Source: Closterium sp. NIES-65
Taxonomy: Eukaryota; Streptophyta; Zygnematophyceae; Desmidiales; Closteriaceae
Assembly: GCA_948144175.1 (NCBI GenBank)
Contig: CANXME010002559.1
Span: 806,001 to 870,000, forward strand
Length of the DNA stretch: 64,000 nt
Direction: 5' to 3'
Program-made: the position numbers and the translations under genes
The notes under the pieces: model-generated
The model's database searches: none
Seen by the model: only the letters and a program-made list of their open reading frames with translations
What the model was told of the DNA's origin: nothing
Part shown: positions 42,341-51,094 of the stretch, one piece after another
Position numbering within the stretch: position 1 is the first letter of the stretch
Layout of the letters: the number at the start of each line of letters is the position of its first letter

Positions 42341-42538
42341 AGGCTAAGTGAGGGGCATCAAAGCAAGCAAGGTGAGCACACGGTCACAAGACCAGTCAAC
42401 GCAAGAAACAAGGCAAGCTCAGGGTGGATCTCAAGGATACCACACAAATTCCGAGCACATGCAAGTGGCCACAAGGCAAGTTCAAGAGTTCACTAGAATC
42501 TAAATAGGAAACACAAACAAGCAGAGCAAGCAACAGGA

Positions 42539-45500
42539 CTACAGCAACCGAGGGCCAACCTCAACAAGCCCCAACTGCACACAGAACCTGTGGTGGTCAC
42601 CAAGTGCTAAGGCCTTGGTGAAAACGTCTGCAGTGTTGGCCTCTGAGGCCACAAAGTCCAGGCGAGCCTGGCCGCGTCGCTGCAGCTCTCGCAGGAGGAA
42701 GTACCTCACGTCAATGTGCTTCACTCTGCTCTCCAGTCGAGGCTCTCGACACAGGAGGATCATGGCCTTGTTGTCAGCGTACAAGGTCGGTGCAGAGCGA
42801 GGCCGCTCACCAAGGTCGGCAAGCAAGAAGGTCAACCAGCGAAGCTCCTGTGCCGCCATGGCACCAGCGTAGATCTCTGCCTCTGCGCTGGAAGTAGCCA
42901 CAGACGACGACCGTGTAGACCTCCACGACACAGCACCAGCTCCCAGGCTGAAGCAGTAACCCTGAGTCGAGCGCTGAGTCTCCACGTCGTCAGCGTAGGA
43001 AGATTCGCAGTGACCAGTCAACACCACTGGCTGAGTCCCTCCAAGCACAAGCCCCATGCCTGAGGTAGTCGCCAGGTACTTCGCCACCCTCACAGCTGCT
43101 GTCCAGTGGACAGGACGGTGCCTCCCAGTCGCAACAAAGCGAGAAAGGACGCTGAGGGGAAAGGCGAGGTCCGGCCGAGTACAAGTCATCAGGTACATGA
43201 GGCAGCCCACCAGCTCTGCGTAGGGACCACTGGACTCAAAAGGCTCGTCGGGAAAGGGGCCAGTGAGTCTGTGGTCAACAGCAAGAGGAGTGGGCTGTGT
43301 GGTGGAGAACTGGAAGTCGAACCGCCGAAGGACCTGCTGCACCATGTGTGACTGCGACAGTGTGATGGTGCGAGCGGCTCTGTCCCGGGTAATCTGCAAG
43401 CCAAGGTAACGCTGCAGCTCACCCAGGTCAGTGCACTTGTGTCTCTTCTGCAGTTCGGACTTCACCTGAGCCAGGGCTGCCCTGTCTGCTATAGCAAACA
43501 CCAAGTCGTCGACGTAGACAAGGATAAAGAAGGGAGAAGAACCCCCTCGAACAAACAGCGACGGGTCGGCGGAGGACGGGCTGAACCCAAGGTCACGAAG
43601 CGTGGAGCGAAGAGTGTCGTGCCACTCACGGGGCGACTGGCGGAGACCGTAGACTGGTCGCCTCAGGCTCCACTGGGTCCCAGGTGGGAAGGTGTCAGTG
43701 AAGCCAGGAGGACGGCGCAGCCAGATCTCCTCGTGCAGTCGGCCCTGGAGGAACACAGTGGAGAAGTCGAGGGAGTGCAACTCGTAGTCTCGCTGCGCTG
43801 CTATGTGGAGTAACACCCGAAGAGTAGTCATCTTCGGGGTCGGGGCGAAGGTCTGGAAGAAGTCAACTCCCTCACGCTGACTGAAGCCCCTAGCCACGTA
43901 GCGCGCCTTGAACACCGGCGATGCTCCAGGCGGCCGCTTCACCTTGAAGAGCCACATGCCATCGACTACGTTCGCCCTGGGAGGGGGAACTGCGTCGACG
44001 TAGGTGCCTGTGGATCTCCAAGACGCCAACTCTGAGTCCATAGCCGCTTTCCACTGAGAGGCCCACGCCCCTGACACTGCCTCGCGGTAAGTGCGAGGAG
44101 TCGGTATGTCAAGGGCGTCGGGGTCTCCCTCAGGGGAGAGCAGCATGGCACACACAGAGGGAGAAGCGGCTGCCCAGTACTCCAGCTCAGACTCTCTGTC
44201 CTCTAGGACGTCACAGCCAAGGGCAAACTCACCCCCGACGGACAGAGGACGGTAGGGAGGAGCTGGCACCACACGGGTGGCGTAGTCAAGGCGGCTGGCG
44301 GCAACAAACTCAGCGACAGCGGCAGTGAGAGCAGAGACTGACGACGGAGGGAAACGAGAGTCGGTGACAAGAGTGGCGAGGACACGTGCGGCAACAGGAC
44401 GAACAGTGCGGTAGTAGTCAGTGATAGGAGTGGGGAGGGCTGGGAGAGAGGACGGAGAAGGAGACGGGAGAACGGACACAGGAGAAGGAGAACGACGACG
44501 AGACGTACAAAGGAGGGCAGTGTGGAGGTCAGTAACAGGGGACGAGTGACGAGCACGCGGAGGACAACGAGTGACCAAGTCGCGACGGACCGAAGGAGGA
44601 GGAGACTGGGGAGGAGTAGAAGACCAGACCGCCGGACGGTCGTCAGGAGGAGGCAACGGAGGAACAAACACAGGAGGAGACTGGGGGCGGACAGGAGGAG
44701 AGGAGGAAAGGCCAAGGGCCCGCAGGCCACTCACAGGTGGGAACAACTGCCGCTCCAGAGGAAGCTGCGGTGGCGGCGGCGGCTGCTGCTGCGGCGTCGG
44801 CGGCTGCGGCTGCGGCTGCTGCTGCTGCTGCTGCTGCCGCTGCTGCTCCAGAAGTTCTAGTACCCGCAGCTCCTGCCGCTCCCTCTCCAACCGCTCCTGC
44901 TCCTCACGCTCACGCCGGCGGGCAGCCTGGAGACGTGTGTCGTGGCGGTGGGGAGGCGGAGTGGACTCCGCAGAACCAGGGTCAGGCTCCTCAGACTCAG
45001 CACCCCCAGAACCAGCACCTCCAGTGCCAGGACCTCCAACTCCAGCACCCCCAGAACTAGCACCACCAGTGCCAGCACCTCCAGCTCCAGCACACCCAGA
45101 GCTAGCGCCACCTGCGCCAGCACCTCCCGCTCCAGCACCCCCAGAGCTAGCGCCACCTGCGCCAGCACCTCCCGCTCCAGCACCCCGCGACCGAGTACCC
45201 CCAGACCGAGCCCCGCCAGCGGCTGCATCTCCAGCTCCAACACCAACCGAGTCCACAGTAACCTGTCGCGGAAGTGCCGAAGGCTGCTGAGGGGACTGTG
45301 AGGAGGACTGTGGGGAGGGAGCCGCTACCTGACGCGCGACCGAGGGTAGAGGGGTAACGTGGGACACACCAGACGGGGCAGGACCAGGGGGGGGCGGGGG
45401 TACCGGAGGGGCAGGAGCAGGAGGAGGAGAGGGTGCGAGGAAAAGAGGGGGAGGGGGTACCGGGAGACCTCGACAGGGGTACCGGGTGTAGTAGGACACA

Positions 45501-48500
45501 GACTCGTCAAACCGGACGTCACGAGAGTCTAGGAACTGGTGGAGGGGCGGGTGGTAAAAGGACCAGTCGGCAGAGTCCACTGGGAAACCAAGGAAGACAC
45601 AGGGGATGGCGCGTGCCGAGAGCTTGTCCGCGGAGGTGTTGCGAACAAGCGCAAGGCAGCCCCAGACTCGAAAGGCCGACCCGACACCGGGGGAACCAGT
45701 CCAAAGACTGGTCGGTGAAGCCTCGGGCCGCGAGACACGCGGCTGGAGGTTCAGCTGGTGTGCGGCGTAGCGAACCGCGTGAGGCCACAGAAAATGGGGC
45801 GCACGGGCATGGATCATGGACGTGCGGGCAATGTCCATGACCAAGCCTATGCGGCGCTCAGCAACCCCATTCTGCTGTGGGGACTCTGGCAGCGTCCAGG
45901 ACTGGGTGATGCCCTGTTCGCCGCAGAATCCGCCGAGAATGCCGGAGCGAAACTCGCCCCCACGGTCGGAGTGGAGACAACTGACTCGACGACCACGAGT
46001 GCCCTTAGTGGCTAGAAGCCACCTGATCAGCGTAGCAGTCACCTCGGACTTCTTCGCAAGAGGGAACACCATGGTGTACCTGGAGAAGTCGTCGACGACC
46101 ACCAGAAAGTAACGCTCCCTTCCAGACCCCTGCGTCGGGGCAGGGCCCCAGACGTCCAAGTGGAGAGTCTCGAAGGGAGCGGTGGCCGGACGAAGGGAGG
46201 AGGAGTGGGGAGTGGCGCGTAAGCGACCGGCGACGCACGGAGAGCAAGGAGGGGCAGGCGAGAGAGGGAGCGACGGGAAGGTGCGTGGGAGACCTGAGAC
46301 AAGTCCCTGACTGAGCATGCTACGTAGGCGAGGGAGCGACGGGTGGCCAAGGCGGTGGTGCCACAGGACGGTGCGGTGGGTGAGAGAGCGACAGGAGCAC
46401 GACGCAGCGACGGGACTGGACACAGCGACCGGACCGGACACTACTGCCTGACTAGACACAGCAACTGGACTGGGGACCTGGGCCGAAGGGGACGCAACGA
46501 CCTGGGGGGAGGACGCGACCGGGGAGCGCTCGGTGTGGAGGACGTAGAGACCGGAGCGGGGCTCCCGGGTGAACGTGGCCAGAACAGCACCTGTGGTAGC
46601 GTCTGTACAGACTGCAGTCCGCCCACCCCCCACGAAGGTAACCGTGATCCCCCTGTCCTGGAGGTATCCAACACCCACCAAGTTCCGAGTGAACGAGGGG
46701 ATGTGGAGGCCGCGCAGGTCACCAGAGGGGACCACAGGGCAGGGGAGGGTGGTGGAGCTGCGCGCAACGGCTGGTCCAGAGGTGGGATCAGCCAGAGCCA
46801 CCGACACAGGGGTGAGGAGTGGTGTAAGGGTCGTGTGGTCGCGGAAGAAGCACTGAGACGCGCCCGAGTCCAGCGTGAACGACAGAGAGGCCTCAGCCGG
46901 AGGGTCACCTGACTCAGTCGCTACACAAGCACCTAGAGCAGCAACACAAGCACCTAAGCTAGACAGGCACAAGGCTACACTAGCGGGAGGCAAGCAGGCT
47001 AACCTACGAACACGCGAGCACACAGATCCATCAGCACTATAGTCAGCATCAACATACAAAGCATGCTGACGTGCATCGTCCATGGACAGATCAAAGACAT
47101 CAATCTTACGGGCTAACAGACGAGACCAGCGAGGCGTGACCGCCAGAGGGCCCCAACGAGCCCGGTAGAGGTCGTCGAGGCGGCGGAAGCACCGCGCGGC
47201 AGAGTGGTCGTCGCGACCACAGAGACAGGGGCTGCCCGGCCCGGTGACGCACCAGTGGGTGCAGGGGCCAGCGTCACGGCGAGGGGGGCGAGGGGCCCAG
47301 CTGGAAGAGCTGCTGCTGCGGACGGTGCTCCCAGGGCCTCCCGGACCCCACTGTGGCGGGGGACCCCAGTGCTGCTGCGGACCCCACTGCAGTGGGGGCC
47401 CCCACTGCTGGAACTGCTGCGGTGCCTGCTGCTGCTGCTGTCCCAGCTGCTGCTGCTGTCCCTGCTGTGGCTGGTGCTGCTGTGGCGGCTGCTGCTGGGG
47501 GGCAACGCCCCCGCCGGTCGGGCCACCACCTGTGGGTGGGCCTGACTGTCCTGCACCTCCTCCAAGGCCCCCTCCCCCTGGTGCACCACCGCCGCCGCCG
47601 CCGCCGCCTCCGCCACCACCGCCGCTCCCACCTCCACCGCCACCTCCACCGCCGCCTCCACCGCCCCCACCTCCCCCCTTCCCGCCCTTCTTGCCACTCT
47701 TGCCCCGTTTCTGCCAGTCTGCGGCAGAAACGGCAGCAGTGTCCTCAGAGACCGACACAGCAGCAGAAGCGCGGGTAGCGGTGAAAGTGGGAAGCTGAGG
47801 GGCGGCACACCCCGCAAAGAGACGGGGGGCCACCGCATCAGTGGCGGAGGCAACGGTGAGGAGACTGCTCTCGATGGTCCCTAGAGCAGTCGCTAGGAGG
47901 TCGATAGTGAGCTCAGTGGGGTGCTTCTGAAGAAGCGCGTCGCGGGCAGTGGCAAGGCGGTCAGGGAGGCGGGTGACTAACCAGTGAAGAGTGAGCCACA
48001 TGGGGGGGGGAGCAACTAGAAGCTGTGCGTCGGTACAGGCAGCGCGGAAACCGGCGTCAAGCGAGCGGAGGTGAGTCACTAGGTCGGAAACAGTCGCAAA
48101 CGAGCCTAGGTCGGGAAACACAAACGGCATGAGGAGGCGACTGAGGGAGGCAGAGGAGGGGGTGGAGTAGCGAGCAACAATAGCCTCCCAAACCCCCTGT
48201 GCAGTCTCCACCTGGTCAAAGTGGGCGGCCTCAGTCGGGGGGAGAAGCTCCGACAGAGTGAGAGCGGCGGCTGCGTCACGCGAGAGCCACACGTCCCTGG
48301 CCAGGACCCGACGGTCGTAGTCCGCCTGGGCCGTAGGGGTCGGCTCCGGGGCGGTCGGCAGGGCGGCCGGGGACGGGGGGGCCTGTAGGGCACCAGACGC
48401 GTGAGCCCACAGAGTGGCGCCGTCCTGCCGCTGGCTGGTGAGGAAGCGCGTGGTCTGGCGCTGCCAGGAGCTAGACTCTATTGGGCGTCCCTCCGCGTCG

Positions 48501-48535
48501 AAACGGAGGCGACGAGACTCCATGACTGATGCCAT
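42539..48535 (-). CDS. Element D Gag-Pol polyprotein, intact (1,998 residues)
   Basis: Uninterrupted from ATG 48535 (an alternative Met lies four codons on). Gag core (to about residue 250) is followed by a Gly-rich linker of about 60 residues, a Q-rich segment, and the zinc motif C-X13-C-G-R-D-D-H-X4-C-F (around 47270-47190). The protease L-D-S-G-A-S-Q-C-F-F is near residue 553. Pre-integrase W-H-H-R-L-G-H-P leads into the integrase: H-L-D-V-W-G-P near 792, H-S-D-R-G-G-E-F near 860, Q-Q-N-G-V-A-E-R near 888. A spacer of G-A-G repeats, Q and P runs precedes reverse transcriptase (Y-V-D-D near 1675) and RNase H, ending A-D-V-F-T-K-A-L. All catalytic residues checked are present, so this copy could supply proteins in trans to related elements. 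Confidence 0.95.
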   Translation of the reverse strand: MASVMESRRLRFDAEGRPIESSSWQRQTTRFLTSQRQDGATLWAHASGALQAPPSPAALPTAPEPTPTAQADYDRRVLARDVWLSRDAAAALTLSELLPPTEAAHFDQVETAQGVWEAIVARYSTPSSASLSRLLMPFVFPDLGSFATVSDLVTHLRSLDAGFRAACTDAQLLVAPPPMWLTLHWLVTRLPDRLATARDALLQKHPTELTIDLLATALGTIESSLLTVASATDAVAPRLFAGCAAPQLPTFTATRASAAVSVSEDTAAVSAADWQKRGKSGKKGGKGGGGGGGGGGGGGGGGGSGGGGGGGGGGGGGAPGGGGLGGGAGQSGPPTGGGPTGGGVAPQQQPPQQHQPQQGQQQQLGQQQQQAPQQFQQWGPPLQWGPQQHWGPPPQWGPGGPGSTVRSSSSSSWAPRPPRRDAGPCTHWCVTGPGSPCLCGRDDHSAARCFRRLDDLYRARWGPLAVTPRWSRLLARKIDVFDLSMDDARQHALYVDADYSADGSVCSRVRRLACLPPASVALCLSSLGACVAALGACVATESGDPPAEASLSFTLDSGASQCFFRDHTTLTPLLTPVSVALADPTSGPAVARSSTTLPCPVVPSGDLRGLHIPSFTRNLVGVGYLQDRGITVTFVGGGRTAVCTDATTGAVLATFTREPRSGLYVLHTERSPVASSPQVVASPSAQVPSPVAVSSQAVVSGPVAVSSPVAASCSCRSLTHRTVLWHHRLGHPSLPRLRSMLSQGLVSGLPRTFPSLPLSPAPPCSPCVAGRLRATPHSSSLRPATAPFETLHLDVWGPAPTQGSGRERYFLVVVDDFSRYTMVFPLAKKSEVTATLIRWLLATKGTRGRRVSCLHSDRGGEFRSGILGGFCGEQGITQSWTLPESPQQNGVAERRIGLVMDIARTSMIHARAPHFLWPHAVRYAAHQLNLQPRVSRPEASPTSLWTGSPGVGSAFRVWGCLALVRNTSADKLSARAIPCVFLGFPVDSADWSFYHPPLHQFLDSRDVRFDESVSYYTRYPCRGLPVPPPPLFLAPSPPPAPAPPVPPPPPGPAPSGVSHVTPLPSVARQVAAPSPQSSSQSPQQPSALPRQVTVDSVGVGAGDAAAGGARSGGTRSRGAGAGGAGAGGASSGGAGAGGAGAGGASSGCAGAGGAGTGGASSGGAGVGGPGTGGAGSGGAESEEPDPGSAESTPPPHRHDTRLQAARRREREEQERLERERQELRVLELLEQQRQQQQQQQPQPQPPTPQQQPPPPPQLPLERQLFPPVSGLRALGLSSSPPVRPQSPPVFVPPLPPPDDRPAVWSSTPPQSPPPSVRRDLVTRCPPRARHSSPVTDLHTALLCTSRRRSPSPVSVLPSPSPSSLPALPTPITDYYRTVRPVAARVLATLVTDSRFPPSSVSALTAAVAEFVAASRLDYATRVVPAPPYRPLSVGGEFALGCDVLEDRESELEYWAAASPSVCAMLLSPEGDPDALDIPTPRTYREAVSGAWASQWKAAMDSELASWRSTGTYVDAVPPPRANVVDGMWLFKVKRPPGASPVFKARYVARGFSQREGVDFFQTFAPTPKMTTLRVLLHIAAQRDYELHSLDFSTVFLQGRLHEEIWLRRPPGFTDTFPPGTQWSLRRPVYGLRQSPREWHDTLRSTLRDLGFSPSSADPSLFVRGGSSPFFILVYVDDLVFAIADRAALAQVKSELQKRHKCTDLGELQRYLGLQITRDRAARTITLSQSHMVQQVLRRFDFQFSTTQPTPLAVDHRLTGPFPDEPFESSGPYAELVGCLMYLMTCTRPDLAFPLSVLSRFVATGRHRPVHWTAAVRVAKYLATTSGMGLVLGGTQPVVLTGHCESSYADDVETQRSTQGYCFSLGAGAVSWRSTRSSSVATSSAEAEIYAGAMAAQELRWLTFLLADLGERPRSAPTLYADNKAMILLCREPRLESRVKHIDVRYFLLRELQRRGQARLDFVASEANTADVFTKALALGDHHRFCVQLGLVEVGPRLL

Positions 48536-49545
48536 GCTAGAGGCGGCTGAAGCTCGGCAGAGGCTGAGCTAAGAACGAGGAGGAAACCTACAGAGCGCCA
48601 GGAGGGAGAACGGCGGAGTACTGCTGGAGCACGGAGGAAAAAACAGAGCTAGGAACGCCAGTCTAGTAAACGGTTGGAGGAGGCAGGTCTGACGAGCCGA
48701 TCGAGGAGCCAGAGAGTCGTTCGAGGGGCTGGCGGAGCGAGGAGAGACCTAGCTAACAACGAACGTCAAGGCTACCCTAAACAGCTAAGCGGAGCGGCCT
48801 CCAGCCGCGACGGTGCGAAACACTGTGAGTATGAGTGACGCGAGTGACGAACCAACGGAGGTCGGGTGGTCCTAGGTGGTGTGCGCGCGAGATAAGGGGA
48901 TGTGAGCGGTTGGAAGGGGCTGTGAGCGGTTGGAACGGGCTGTGAGCGGTTGGAACGGGCTGCGAGCGGTTGGAAGGGGCTGTGAGCGGCTGGAAGGGGC
49001 TGTGAGCGGGTGGGAGGTGCTAGCTGGCGCCAACTGCTGGCGGCTAGGTTCCGGTGGCTAGCTGTTGCTGGCGGCTAGCTTCTGCCTAGCCGTGCTGCTG
49101 CTGCAGGAGCACGCGCTGCTGCCTAGCCGTGCTTCTGCTGCAATGCACGCGCTGCTGCCTAGTCGTGCTGCTGCAGCAATGCACGCGCTGCTGCTGCAAT
49201 GTGCGTGCTGCAGTGGCGTGCGCGGCTGCCGCTGGCTAACGCGCGCGCTGCTGCGGGCTAAGGACGACTACGCGGGCCCGCGGGTGGGGGGGGGGGAGAT
49301 TCCCCTCTGGAGCGCGACGAAACGAGGGGCCAGCGGGGCCCTTTAAGCGCGACGAAAAACGAGGCCCGCGGGGGCCCGTAAACGTGACAAAAACGAGGCC
49401 CGCGGGGGCCCTTAAACGCGACAAAAACGAGGCCCGCGGGGGCCGTCCTACCCGCGACGAAACGGGGCCTAAGGGACGGGCGCCTCGGGACTGGCTAAGG
49501 GAGGGAGCGGAAGCGTGGGAGGGATTAAAACCTACTCTAATACCA
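48536..49545 (-). repeat. Leader of element D with GC-rich tandem repeats
   Basis: On the plus strand, 48903-49015 holds six units of TGTGAGCGGTTGGAAGGGGC. 49080-49215 holds CTGCTGCCTAGCCGTGCTGC-type units. 49330-49460 holds four units of AAACGAGGCCCGCGGGGGCC. The primer-binding site is at the right edge (minus strand TGGTATTAGAGTAGG from 49545). No gene is present. Confidence 0.85.
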
Positions 49546-49696
49546 TCTTAAACTAGGCTAGGAGAGAAGTATCGAAAAATGTAATTCGAGTGGTGAGAGG
49601 CAAGGGATACAAGTGTCGACCTAAAGTGTTGTACCCTTTAGAGGGCAACTCACTGTAGCCTAGACTAACAATATAAAGAATATATAACATTTGACA
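49546..49696 (-). repeat. 5' LTR of element D (right copy, 151 bp)
   Basis: Identical to 42181-42331 by eye. Followed by GAGTG, which is also the first two bases of element B's 3' LTR preceded by GAG. Confidence 0.95.
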
Positions 49697-49699
49697 GAG

Positions 49700-49908
49700 T
49701 GTTGGGAACAAATAATCTTAAGCGCCTCTGTCGTGTCGAAACACCAAGACACAAGCGAAGCATAGCATATCGAGGCACCAGCGAGTCAACCCTCGGAGGT
49801 TGATGTAACCGCTGGAGGTTACGCGAAAGTCAAAGGTCAGCGACCTTTGACCTGACAAATGCAGCGCGTCAGCAAGGACACACAACTGACTCGACATTGA
49901 GCAGTTGC
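49700..49908 (+). repeat. 3' LTR of element B, left part
   Basis: TGTTGGGAACAAATAATC to GAGCAGTTGC. Continues at 57351 after element C. The combined length of 445 bp matches the 446-bp 5' LTR. Confidence 0.94.
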
Positions 49909-50044
49909 TGTCAAACATTATATATGTTATGCTTGTGTAGGCTACACTGGGTTAGCCTATAGGGGGTACACAATTCTAGGGTTTCCTACTTGTACTCATT
50001 TCACTGCTAGTTCATTCATTTTTCCTGTTCTCTTATCTTTCACA
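49909..50044 (+). repeat. 5' LTR of element C (136 bp)
   Basis: TGTCAAACATTATATATG to ATCTTTCACA. The TATATATG near the start is a candidate promoter element. Confidence 0.95.
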
Positions 50045-51094
50045 TGGTATAGAGCGGGTCCTTCCTAAGGACCGTTTTTTTTAGGGCCCACCGAAGCGCG
50101 CCCCGAGGCGCGCATTTTTTTTCGCGACCCTTCGGGTCGCCATTCCTCTCGCGGCCCCGCTGTCCCTCTGACGCGGCCCCGCCACCCCTGCTTGACGCGG
50201 CCCCGCCGCCTCCTCTGCAGCGGCTCCGCCGCCTCCTCTGACGCGGCCCCGCCGCCCGCTGATCGCGGCCCCGCCGCCGGCTCTGACGCGGCCCCGCCGC
50301 CGGCTCTGTCGCGGCCCCGCCGCCCGCTGATCGCGGCCCGCCGCTGGCCCTGACGCGGCCCCGCCGCCGGCTCTTAGCCGGCCTCGCCGCCGGCTCCAAC
50401 GCGGCCCCGCCGCCCGCCTCGACGAGGCCCCGCCGCAGGCTCTGACGCGGCCCCGCCGCCGCCTCGGCTCTCTCGCGGCCTCGCCGCCGGCCCTGACGCG
50501 GCCCCGCCCCGGCTCTCACTCGGCCCCGCCGCCGGCTCTCTTGCGGCCCCGCCGCCGGCTCTCTTGCGGCCCCCGCCCCGGCTATCTTACGGCCCCGCCG
50601 CCGGCCCTGACGCGGCCCCTGCCTCGGCTCTCAGGCGGCCCCGCCGCCGGCTCTCTTGCGGCCCTGCCGCCAGCTCTGAAGCGGCCCCGCCCCTGCTCTC
50701 ACGAGGCCTCTGCCGCCGGCTCTGACGCGGCCCCGCCCCGGTTCTTTCACGCGGCCCTGCCGCCCCACCTGCAGCAGCCGAGCCGCCCTGTCGCCGAGCC
50801 CCCCGGGAGCCGAGCCGCCCTGCCCCCGAGCCGCCCTGCCGCCGAGCCGCCCGGGAGCCGAGCCGCCCTGCACCTGAGCCGCCCAGCCGCCGAGCAGCCC
50901 GGGAGCCGAGCCGCTGTGCACCCGAGCCGCCCAGCCGCCGAGCAGCCCGGGAGCCGAGCCGCTGTGCACCCGAGCCGCCCGGTCGCCGAGCCGCCTTTCT
51001 GCAGAGCTGCACGACCTGCCCTGCCTGGTGAGCACAGTCCCACTGTCACTGCGAGCTCTTTCCCTACTGCTTGCACTGCGTCGCTGTCGTCGCC
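50045..51094 (+). repeat. Leader of element C with GC-rich minisatellites
   Basis: After the primer-binding site, 50150-50760 is an array of roughly 20-24 bp units of the form GCGGCCCCGCCGCCGGCTCT with GAC or CTC spacers. 50780-51000 is an array of units like GAGCCGAGCCGCCCTGC. The open frames here on both strands are repeat translations. The first ATG of the gag-pol frame follows at 51095. Confidence 0.87.

Larger units (their letters stand above)
42181..49696 (-). mobile_element. Element D: intact, very young lineage-2 Ty1/copia retrotransposon
   Basis: A 7,516-bp element with 151-bp LTRs (42181-42331, 49546-49696) in which no difference could be found. Exact duplication GAGTG (42176-42180 and 49697-49701) at element B's pol/LTR boundary. 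On the minus strand the LTR starts TGTCAAATGTT and ends TTTAAGA, so its termini are TG...GA rather than TG...CA. Primer-binding site TGGTATTAGAG (49545 downwards) and polypurine tract ATGGGGGTG (42340-42332) are present. The single gag-pol frame has no interruption. It carries every feature expected of an autonomous element. Confidence 0.96.

Noticed and set aside
50040-51076. ORFs in the element C leader
   Set aside because: Both strands are open because the GCGGCCCC repeat lacks stops; not genes.
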